Below, in pieces: positions 1-5,610 of a DNA stretch of 6,213 bases (the stretch's first letter is position 1; every line of letters starts with the position of its first letter). The notes beneath the pieces were generated by a model. The model was given only the letters and a program-made list of their open reading frames with translations, was not told the DNA's origin and made no database searches. Source of the DNA: an uncultured Varibaculum sp. (GTDB taxonomy: Bacteria > Actinomycetota > Actinomycetes > Actinomycetales > Actinomycetaceae); the NCBI GenBank assembly GCA_947253735.1, contig CAMYAU010000086.1, forward strand, positions 1 through 6,213, given 5' to 3'. The position numbers and the translations under genes are program-made.

Positions 1-21
1 TGGAAAGACTAAGTAGATGTG

Positions 22-27
22 AGGAGG
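22..27 (+). promoter_or_regulatory. Ribosome binding site of the VaFE surface-protein gene
   Basis: An AGGAGG Shine-Dalgarno core lies 10 bases before the ATG at 38. It decides the start: the only in-frame ATG upstream (17-19) is followed at once by TGA. No promoter can be identified in the 37 bases available; it lies outside the window. Confidence 0.9.
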
Positions 28-37
28 GTTTTCCAAG

Positions 38-2887
38 ATGATACAAAAAGTATCGAAACGCTTGTTTTTGCTAGTCGCTCTGGTGGCGTTAGCGTTAAGC
101 GTTATTGTTCCGCTATCAATGCCTAAGGCGGAGTCGAAGCTAACCGGGCCTGGGTACAAGATCACAGCTAAAACTGGGGCTTCCCCTTGGCACTGGCTGG
201 GGGCACATACTGACCCCCAAAATCCTGGCAAGTTGGTCTGGTGTATCGAACTAGGACCATACCCGATTGAACCGGGAATGACCGTCTCGGTAGATACCCT
301 AGGGGACGCACAGGGCATGACCAACTATGGCGGCGGGGACGTAGATCTAGATTCTATTGCCCAGATCGCCTACCTGCTTAATAAATACGAGAAGGTTAAT
401 ACTGCTGATTCTCGGGCCGCCTTGTCTATGATCATGCACTTTAACCTAGAGGTTAATAAAGCATCCGCAAAAGACGAGATGTATTACGTGTGGGGCACCT
501 TGCAAGCTAAATATCCGAACGCCGCAAAACTGGTACGTCAGTACGTAGCCGAAGCACGTAACTCCGGGGTAGCTGGATACCAAAGCGTAAGCCACACTGG
601 GGACAATAAGACTACCGGTAACATTAAGGGCATTGGCGTTAAGAACTCCAACGGCAAGTTCATTGCCGGGGTGCCGTTTACCGCGACCCTAAATGGACCG
701 GCGGTGTTTACCGCTACCGGGAAGAATACTTTCTCTGGTAAGACCGCTGCTTCCCCGATTACTTTGGATTGGCGGGCAACCGGCAACGGGAAAGTGGGAT
801 TCACTACTGACTTTTTCCATAGTCACACCGCTAAGCGCTTAACCGGGCCTAATGGTCTTCAGCGCATGGTAGCAGCTGCCGACCCTTCAGCAAAGACCCT
901 GCCTGGTAGCGCTTGGCAGGTGATCTATGATTTCCAGCCGATCGCTACCTCTAAGGTGGAAAAGCCGGTAGTTGAAACTGGGGAAACCTCGATTACCGAT
1001 ACCCTTACCGCTAGCGCTGACCCGAAGTATGCTAACCCCAACTGGTTAAAAGACGTAAAGGTCAAGTACGAGGCCGACGTTTACTATATGGGAGAAACTT
1101 TGCCTAGCGAAGGTATGCAGATCCCTGCCGGGGCAAATCCGGTAGCAACCACTTCGCTAACCTTTGACGCGCCGGGCACCCAAAAAGCGTCCGTGAACGT
1201 AGATAAGCCGGGATTTTACACTTGGGTGTGGAAGGTAGTTAAGAAGAACCAGGCCGTACCCGACCGTATCCACGCGGATTGGACGGACGGTTACGCACTG
1301 CCCGATGAGTTCCAGTCGAAGAAGAAGCAAGCTAAGATCACCAGTGCGAAGAACGTTATTAATGTTCACGCAGGCTCGGACGCTAAGACCTTCCTTAACG
1401 ACTGGGTGAAGGTAGCGGGCTTCCCGACTAACCAGGGGGATTTCAAGGGCTACGGCGGGGCTAAAGGCGACCTGGGCACTATTGACCAGCACCTGTACTG
1501 CGTGCCAGATAAAACCAAGCTAGAAGAGGGCGTAACCCGCTCCCTAAAGCCGGTTAAGTCCTGGACCATCCCGGCCAAGAATGGCGATTATAGGGTTGCT
1601 GACTACTTCCCGGAGAGCCCTGGTGAACATATCCAAGATATTGATTGCCGAGGGACTTTGGTTTTCGTGTCTGAGTTCGCAGGGGACGATCGGGTAGAGC
1701 CGCTGCGCACCTCCGATATGGACCCGAAAGAGTCTTTCCGGCCTGATCACCCGACCATTCACACGATGGCCACCGATAAGGCTGACGGGGATAAATACCT
1801 ACCGATCAAGGGCAACGTGACCATTACCGATAAGGTTAAGTACACTGAGCTTGCTGCCGGTAAGGAATACACCCTGAAAGCAACGCTTATGGATAAATCT
1901 ACTGGCAAACCTTTCCAGGATTGTGGCGAGTCGGAAGTTAAGGATTATTCCAAGGCGATTGCTAGCCAGCTGGACGGATTCGAGGTCAAGCTGAAGAAAG
2001 ACCCGAAAGCTAGCTTTGACGTAAAGACCGCGCTAAGCGCTATTTTGCCCAAAGTCAGCGAAGCGGACCTAGACAAGGCGATTGCTACTTTGGATAAGGA
2101 CAAGGTTGCTGGCCTGGTTAAGGATGGCAAGTTCGACTATGACGAAGCTGGGAAAGTCCTATCTAAGCTGGCCCTCTCTTTGGATGAGTCGCAAAAGGCA
2201 AAGGACTGCAAGCTAGTTACTGCCGAGAAGAAGTTCACTCCTAATCACCGTAATGGGGTTGTGGAGATTGATATTCCGGTACGCGCCGAACTGCTGCGGG
2301 GTAAGACCACTGTGGTCTTTGAGGACGTTTTGCGTGAAGGTAAAGAGCCGATCGTGCATCACGATATTAACGACCGCGACCAGACCGTGTATTCCCCGGA
2401 CGCTAAAACCACTGCCACAGACGGCAAAGATGGGGACAAGACCGTGCTGGGTGGGCGGGTACACATTAACGACACCGTTGAGTACCACTCCCTGAAACCG
2501 GGCGAAACCTACACCTTGGTTGGCACCATGATGGACAAGCAAACCGGTAAGAAGGTGGACTGCATGAAAGGTGAGCCTGTCACTTTCAAGGCGGATAAGT
2601 CCGGGGGTGGGAAAGTTGATATGGCTTTCTACGGGAATTGCCAAGTTGCTGCTAATAGCAAGTGGGTAGTTTTCGAGGACATTTACACTGGTAACAGTGA
2701 TAAAGGCACTCACGTAGTTGAGCACCATGATATTGATGATGTTGACCAGACGGTCACCGTTATTAAGTCTGGTGGGGCTGGATTAGCTGTAACTGGTTCG
2801 ACTTCCCTGATTGCTCTGGGTGCGTCCTTGATGTTGGTTGCTGCGGGCGGGGCAGTAGCGCTGTACCGGCGAAAGATGGCTATGTAA
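38..2887 (+). CDS. VaFE-repeat surface-anchored protein with thioester-like N-terminal domain and LAXTG sorting signal
   Basis: A large cell-wall-anchored protein, probably an adhesin or host-interaction factor. Residues 1-33 are a signal peptide: basic start, hydrophobic core, likely cleavage after A31-E32-S33. Residues about 35-190 resemble actinobacterial thioester-type domains, with VWCIELG (Cys69), AYLLNKY (111-117) and AALSMIMH (127-134); the position where classical domains carry the thioester Gln appears to be Ser. Residues about 300-560 form a beta-rich stalk including GFYTWVW near 392. Two VaFE repeats follow, about 571-785 and 786-905, each with a T-rich start (HTMATD; KTTATD), a VVFED motif (759-763; 877-881) and a DQTV end (Gln782; Gln904). 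In this family Thr and Gln form an intramolecular ester crosslink. Repeat 1 carries an extra helical segment, 630-723, flanked by Cys629 and Cys724. LAVTG (916-920), a hydrophobic span and YRRK form the sorting signal. The family assignment is firm; the ligand is unknown. Confidence 0.93.
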   Translation: MIQKVSKRLFLLVALVALALSVIVPLSMPKAESKLTGPGYKITAKTGASPWHWLGAHTDPQNPGKLVWCIELGPYPIEPGMTVSVDTLGDAQGMTNYGGGDVDLDSIAQIAYLLNKYEKVNTADSRAALSMIMHFNLEVNKASAKDEMYYVWGTLQAKYPNAAKLVRQYVAEARNSGVAGYQSVSHTGDNKTTGNIKGIGVKNSNGKFIAGVPFTATLNGPAVFTATGKNTFSGKTAASPITLDWRATGNGKVGFTTDFFHSHTAKRLTGPNGLQRMVAAADPSAKTLPGSAWQVIYDFQPIATSKVEKPVVETGETSITDTLTASADPKYANPNWLKDVKVKYEADVYYMGETLPSEGMQIPAGANPVATTSLTFDAPGTQKASVNVDKPGFYTWVWKVVKKNQAVPDRIHADWTDGYALPDEFQSKKKQAKITSAKNVINVHAGSDAKTFLNDWVKVAGFPTNQGDFKGYGGAKGDLGTIDQHLYCVPDKTKLEEGVTRSLKPVKSWTIPAKNGDYRVADYFPESPGEHIQDIDCRGTLVFVSEFAGDDRVEPLRTSDMDPKESFRPDHPTIHTMATDKADGDKYLPIKGNVTITDKVKYTELAAGKEYTLKATLMDKSTGKPFQDCGESEVKDYSKAIASQLDGFEVKLKKDPKASFDVKTALSAILPKVSEADLDKAIATLDKDKVAGLVKDGKFDYDEAGKVLSKLALSLDESQKAKDCKLVTAEKKFTPNHRNGVVEIDIPVRAELLRGKTTVVFEDVLREGKEPIVHHDINDRDQTVYSPDAKTTATDGKDGDKTVLGGRVHINDTVEYHSLKPGETYTLVGTMMDKQTGKKVDCMKGEPVTFKADKSGGGKVDMAFYGNCQVAANSKWVVFEDIYTGNSDKGTHVVEHHDIDDVDQTVTVIKSGGAGLAVTGSTSLIALGASLMLVAAGGAVALYRRKMAM

Positions 2888-2907
2888 CCCCTCCAAAATA
2901 ATTGAAT

Positions 2908-2949
2908 AGAAGAAGGCCGCTCCTTGGAAGCAGGGGGCGGCTTTCTTTT
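2908..2949 (+). terminator. Rho-independent terminator after the VaFE surface-protein gene
   Basis: A GC-rich stem pairs 2912-2923 with 2934-2945 through two G-T wobbles. A10-T type pairs extend it outward, the loop is about 10 bases, and a TTTT run follows at 2946-2949. It lies 20 bases after the stop codon. It suggests that the two surface-protein genes are not simply one full-length operon, although read-through is possible. Confidence 0.88.
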
Positions 2950-3001
2950 GCCCAAAAACGCCAACGGACGCATAGCCATCTGTAGAGACAAGAAACCTTA
3001 C

Positions 3002-3008
3002 AGGAAGG
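3002..3008 (+). promoter_or_regulatory. Ribosome binding site of the second surface-protein gene
   Basis: AGGAAGG lies 9 bases before the ATG at 3018 and supports that start. Between the terminator and this site there is no convincing -35/-10 pair, so the promoter is unresolved. Confidence 0.8.
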
Positions 3009-3017
3009 CCCAAAAAG

Positions 3018-3908
3018 ATGACTTACCGGATCGGCAAACAGGCCGTCGCAATATTAGCGTTTATCGCCCTGGCACTTAGCGTTATTGTTCCCCTGTCGGT
3101 GCCTAGAGCGTTTTCTGCGCCGGATAAGGATTGCCATAAAGCCGAAGTAAAAGACTATGCGGGAAAGATCAACAAGGCTGTAGATGAGATCGAAGCATCT
3201 AAGCGCCAAAAAGAAGTAACCGGAAAGGTGGATTCTGAGCACGTCGAGAAGTCATTCTTTAAAGTGTTTTACGTTTACGAGTGGGATACTACTATTTTGC
3301 GCAAGATTAACCCTGCTATTACCGAGAGGTTAATCCTCACCGAAGAACAGACGAAGCAAGTGTTTGGGGACGGGGCAAAGCGGGAAATGAGCATGACTGG
3401 CCCCACCCTCGGTTTGGACAAAAACGGAAAGCCACATTCCGTAGGCGAAGGAGCTGAAACTTTTCACGCCGAGAAGGTAGAAAAGTTCGACCGAGCGATA
3501 ATGACCAAAATCATCACCGATAAAGTGGCTGACTTCCTAGCGAAGAACCCGCAAGAGATTTGCGAGGGTGATAGCGATACTAAGCCTGGTGATACTACCG
3601 AGCCGACTACTGAACCAACTACCCCCGGTAAGGATACCAAGCCCGGAACTGGCACTAAGTCTGGCAGTGACACCAAGCCGGGTGAAACCAGTAAGGACGG
3701 TAAGAACCCCGCGCCAGATGCTAATAACGGCGGGCAGAACGCACCAGAAGGCGGCGCTACTAACAGTGGTAATCAAACTGTCTTAGAAGGCAACCAGGCA
3801 GCGTTAGCAACCACCGGCGCGGTGGCACTAATCGCTTTGGGGCTGTCCGTAGTGCTAATCGGCGCGGGGGCTACTCTGGCGATCTGCCGCCGCAAGCAGA
3901 ACGTGTAA
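3018..3908 (+). CDS. LAXTG-anchored surface protein with helical ectodomain and Thr/Pro-rich stalk
   Basis: A 296-residue exported protein of no recognised functional family. Residues 1-34 are a signal peptide with likely cleavage after A-F-S-A. Its core ALSVIVPLS is identical to that of the upstream surface protein, and 14 bases of DNA are identical too (98-111 and 3078-3091). Residues 35-185 are charged and mostly helix-forming. Only two Cys, 39 and 182, lie in this ectodomain, near its two ends, so a disulfide could clamp it. Residues about 186-250 are a Thr/Pro/Gly/Lys stalk with three DTKPG units (187, 206, 218). LATTG (263-267), a hydrophobic span and CRRK form a sorting signal, probably for a class E-type sortase. 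The mature N-terminus DC-x3-EVKDY matches the start of the insert in VaFE repeat 1 of the neighbour, which hints at a shared module. Surface anchoring is well supported; the role is not. Confidence 0.88.
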   Translation: MTYRIGKQAVAILAFIALALSVIVPLSVPRAFSAPDKDCHKAEVKDYAGKINKAVDEIEASKRQKEVTGKVDSEHVEKSFFKVFYVYEWDTTILRKINPAITERLILTEEQTKQVFGDGAKREMSMTGPTLGLDKNGKPHSVGEGAETFHAEKVEKFDRAIMTKIITDKVADFLAKNPQEICEGDSDTKPGDTTEPTTEPTTPGKDTKPGTGTKSGSDTKPGETSKDGKNPAPDANNGGQNAPEGGATNSGNQTVLEGNQAALATTGAVALIALGLSVVLIGAGATLAICRRKQNV

Positions 3909-3963
3909 AGCGGTTTTACATATGGCGGGAACGTGTAAAGAAAACGAAGAATTTTTTACACGT
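3899..3963. repeat. Cluster of TGTAAA/TTTACA dyads with a 12-bp direct repeat
   Basis: GAACGTGTAAAG occurs at 3899-3910 and again at 3929-3940, exactly 30 bases apart. The first copy contains the stop codon of the surface-protein gene. Each copy begins a dyad: TGTAAA (3904-3909) with TTTACA (3915-3920), and the longer perfect pair ACGTGTAAA (3931-3939) with TTTACACGT (3955-3963). As RNA the second would be a 9-bp stem with a 15-base loop. No T run follows the stem, so a standard intrinsic terminator is not supported. A protein-binding site or an atypical 3' end structure is possible. Confidence 0.6.
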
Positions 3964-3975
3964 CGCGCCCTACAT
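3963..3975. repeat. 13-bp direct repeat, left copy (flanks ATPase cassette)
   Basis: TCGCGCCCTACAT here is identical to 5426-5438. The two copies bracket the ATPase gene, its promoter and the structured gap. A perfect 13-mer pair in a window of this size is not strongly improbable, so a duplication or recombination origin is inference from position. Confidence 0.4.
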
Positions 3976-4270
3976 AGTTGTCATGGTTATTCAGCACAGA
4001 AAACTGCCAAGCCCCGACCATTATCGGTATGCATCGGGGGATTGGGATACGCCCGCCAGTAGAATCCCCGCCATCATAGGGCCGAAAAAAGCAGAATACG
4101 ACCCGGCTGAGAGGTTCCCTGGGCGGGAGTTTCCCGTGACCACAAGGAAGATCGGGGGGGGCAGAAAGAGAGCCGGAATGTAAGTAGGTCACGGGTGCGA
4201 CGCAGGGCGTTCGTCCCGGTGACGGTAAGGAAAATCGGTAAGAGAGACGGGGAACAACCGGCCGATCAGC
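3976..4270. other. Structured gap between convergent genes; possible frameshifted small ORF
   Basis: No recognised gene lies here. A + strand frame from ATG 3983 to TAA 4181-4183 would encode 66 residues, but it has no Shine-Dalgarno and no known relative I can name. The stretch holds small hairpins (4012-4017 with 4034-4039; 4037-4043 with 4063-4069; 4124-4128 with 4132-4136), a larger inverted repeat at 4133-4195 and a G8 tract at 4154-4161. Two segments, about 4133-4156 and 4216-4239, are diverged direct repeats that both can encode PVTxRKIG. The region could be a decayed coding repeat, a structured RNA or an intergenic repeat family; the sequence alone does not decide. Confidence 0.45.
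4133..4223. repeat. Three-arm repeat that allows two alternative hairpins
   Basis: CCCGTGACC (4133-4141) is the perfect 9-bp complement of GGTCACGGG (4187-4195). A third arm, CCCGGTGAC (4215-4223), repeats the first with one extra G and could pair with the same middle arm through 8 pairs and a one-base bulge. The two pairings exclude each other. Which strand is transcribed here is unknown. Confidence 0.5.
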
Positions 4271-5335
4271 TCACATGAAGTCTGCAACCGCGCCGTGTTC
4301 TCTTAAAAACGACCTCATGTAGGGCAAAGTAAAATCGACTTTTCCATACGATTCCTGCTCTATTACCCCGGAGGCGATTAGCCGACTGCGATACACGTTC
4401 GCGTGCTGCAAGTTGCCTTCAAACAATGCTTTGGCTATTTCCGAGGTAACTACCGGGCCGTCGTATTTAGCCATCTCTGCTAGGTAACTGCGGTCAATAT
4501 CAGATAACCCCTCAAGGGCTGGGATATGGACAGTGTTGCCGAGCCGCTTCATGGCTTCGTTTACACCTATTCGGGCGCTAGCCTCATCTACTATGCCGCC
4601 TTTGCTCACCCGCCAGCATTGATAGCCGATTAACTGTATTAAGTATGGGTATCCCTTGGTTGCCTCAGTGATATATTCCGCCGCTCCTTCGGTTAGCTTT
4701 TTGCCTCCTTCTTCAAAAGTTTTTACGAAGGCATTTTTCACCGCGTGCAGGCTAACCGCTCCCAGTTTCATCGGGGTAGCCCGGCGAAGAAAAGTTAAAA
4801 CCTCGTCTTGTAAAACCTCAGATATTACCCCCGGCAGTCCTGCCATAAGCAGACTAATATCTCTGTCTTCCCGGATAAGGTGCTGAATGGTTGCGCCAAG
4901 TTCCCTCATTTCTTCCTTATCGGCAGCTTGCACCTCGTCCAGGGTGATTAGAACTTTCTTCTTTGTGCCTTCCAAGACCTCGCGCAAAGATAGGGGAGAG
5001 TCATCTCCGCTCCAGTTAACCGCGCCTAGCCCTGCGATGCTGATGCCGGATAAAGACTTGCGGGAACTCCGCTTGCTGAGCATATAGGTAAGTTCCTTGG
5101 TAAACCCTTTTCTGGCAGTGAGATCCACACTTATCCAGCCTTGCTTTTTGGCTTCGGCAGATAAAGCATTAAGTAGCACGGTTTTGCCCACGCCCCTGTT
5201 ACCGGATATGAGGCAAAGCCTGGCGGGAGCACCAGGTCCGTCTACTAAAGAATCTTTGTATTCTTCGATGTATCTCTGCCTACCCACCAATATTGGCGGC
5301 GTTTTGCCTGCTGTGGGCTTAAATGGGTTGGGCAT
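4271..5335 (-). CDS. Orphan AAA-type ATPase with C-terminal winged-helix-like region
   Basis: A 354-residue P-loop ATPase like the single-gene 'ATP-binding protein' (ATPase_2/AAA_16, Orc/Cdc6-like) common in Actinobacteria; the cellular role of this family is not established. Numbering from the ATG at 5335, the start NPFKPTAG..PPxLVGR is typical. Walker A is GNRGVGKT (45-52) and Walker B is VLITLDEV (128-135, Asp133-Glu134). A sensor-1-like strand SLLMAGLPG lies at 161-169, FLRRA near 182-186 could supply an arginine finger, and KGYPYLIQLIGYQCW (227-241) is the lid region. Residues about 285-345 look like a winged helix, which would suit DNA or partner binding. The ATG at 5335 is chosen because it has a good Shine-Dalgarno. 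A TTG at 5404 would add 23 residues, but its extension is translated tandem repeat and overlaps the promoter. The protein is intact, with no signal peptide or membrane span, so cytoplasmic. It converges on the surface-protein gene. Confidence 0.87.
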   Translation of the reverse strand: MPNPFKPTAGKTPPILVGRQRYIEEYKDSLVDGPGAPARLCLISGNRGVGKTVLLNALSAEAKKQGWISVDLTARKGFTKELTYMLSKRSSRKSLSGISIAGLGAVNWSGDDSPLSLREVLEGTKKKVLITLDEVQAADKEEMRELGATIQHLIREDRDISLLMAGLPGVISEVLQDEVLTFLRRATPMKLGAVSLHAVKNAFVKTFEEGGKKLTEGAAEYITEATKGYPYLIQLIGYQCWRVSKGGIVDEASARIGVNEAMKRLGNTVHIPALEGLSDIDRSYLAEMAKYDGPVVTSEIAKALFEGNLQHANVYRSRLIASGVIEQESYGKVDFTLPYMRSFLREHGAVADFM

Positions 5336-5340
5336 GGAGA

Positions 5341-5347
5341 CTTCCTT
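5341..5347 (-). promoter_or_regulatory. Ribosome binding site of the ATPase gene
   Basis: On the minus strand AAGGAAG is followed by five bases and then the ATG at 5335. It supports this start over the longer TTG form at 5404, which has no properly spaced site. Confidence 0.8.
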
Positions 5348-5356
5348 TTTATATGT

Positions 5357-5392
5357 CTTTATATCTTTTATATCCTTTATATCTTTTATATC
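5357..5392 (-). repeat. 9-bp tandem repeat (GATATAAAA/G, four units) in the ATPase promoter
   Basis: Read on the minus strand, units at 5392-5384, 5383-5375, 5374-5366 and 5365-5357 alternate between GATATAAAA and GATATAAAG, giving two exact 18-bp copies. A degenerate fifth unit, ACATATAAA, follows. Each unit carries TATAAA, a near-consensus -10. The unit length is a multiple of three, so it would also be frame-neutral if translated (repeating Asp-Ile-Lys). Confidence 0.85.
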
Positions 5393-5404
5393 TTCGCGTA
5401 GCAA
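5376..5404 (-). promoter_or_regulatory. Predicted sigma-70-type promoter of the ATPase gene
   Basis: On the minus strand TTGCTA (5404-5399, 4 of 6 to TTGACA), a 17-base spacer and TATAAA (5381-5376, 5 of 6 to TATAAT). The -10 is the second unit of the tandem repeat; it is the only unit at proper spacing from this -35. Transcription would begin near 5369, giving a leader of roughly 35 bases before the ATG at 5335. Confidence 0.6.
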
Positions 5405-5425
5405 CCTTGAGCTGCACTGCTTCTC

Positions 5426-5438
5426 TCGCGCCCTACAT
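5426..5438. repeat. 13-bp direct repeat, right copy (flanks ATPase cassette)
   Basis: TCGCGCCCTACAT, identical to 3963-3975. It lies just upstream of the start region of the XRE remnant and overlaps the possible ATG at 5437. The sequences beyond the 13 bases differ on both sides, apart from a loose CATG a few bases downstream of each. Confidence 0.4.
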
Positions 5439-5445
5439 GGGAGGC

Positions 5446-5610
5446 ATGACTGAAAAACAAGAAAATACCGCCCGTAGCATGAAGGACTCGCAACACGTTG
5501 CTATCCAAAAATTGCGTTGGATTCGGGAAAAGAAACGGCTCTCACAAAGAGAAGTAGCCAAAAGAATGGGATCTGCCGCTTCGGTGGTGTGATATATCGA
5601 AAATGGCAAA
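5446..5610 (+). pseudogene. XRE-family helix-turn-helix regulator, 5' remnant broken by stop codon and IS insertion
   Basis: The N-terminal part of a Cro/C1-type DNA-binding protein. From the ATG at 5446 the frame gives 48 residues with LRWIREKKRLSQREVAKRM, the first helices and the start of the recognition helix of an HTH_3 domain. TGA at 5590-5592 then interrupts the frame, which continues as YIENGK, the conserved end of the motif (usually xxSxIENGK). The match stops at 5610, where an IS200/IS605-type end begins. The gene therefore carries both a nonsense codon and an insertion, and its remainder should lie beyond the element. The start is uncertain: GGGAGG (5439-5444) is only one base before ATG 5446, and ATG 5437 and 5479 have no Shine-Dalgarno. 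It diverges from the ATPase gene, so it may once have controlled that promoter; that is inference. Confidence 0.75.

Noticed and set aside
538..2728. Several open frames on the minus strand and one on + inside the large surface-protein gene
   Set aside because: They lie wholly within a well-supported gene, show no domain motifs and have no Shine-Dalgarno support; they are shadows of its codon pattern.
2948..2976. TTGCCC with CATAGC as a promoter for the second surface-protein gene
   Set aside because: Spacing is acceptable but the -10 is poor, and the -35 overlaps the terminator tail; too weak to annotate.
3570..3690. DTKPG repeats as a DNA repeat or CRISPR-like array
   Set aside because: The units are irregularly spaced, differ at silent sites and encode a normal wall-spanning stalk; no CRISPR array is present in the window.
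3956..4192. Minus-strand frame of 78 residues in the convergent gap
   Set aside because: No recognisable motif, no good start signal, and it overlaps the repeat structures; not supported as a gene.
4195..4201. GTGCGAC as a possible group II intron 5' end
   Set aside because: A seven-base match alone; no domain V, no maturase and no room for an intron before the ATPase gene.
4205..4258. Resemblance to RNase P RNA (GGTAAGG...GAAAA...CGGTAAGAG)
   Set aside because: Only a short string is similar; the conserved core elements on either side are absent and the stretch runs straight into the ATPase gene.
5336..5404. N-terminal extension of the ATPase from TTG 5404
   Set aside because: The extra residues are translated promoter repeat, the TTG lacks a spaced Shine-Dalgarno and it coincides with the -35; ATG 5335 is better.
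4656..5453. Plus-strand open frames opposite the ATPase gene
   Set aside because: They are antisense to an intact ATPase with clear Walker motifs and show no family features.
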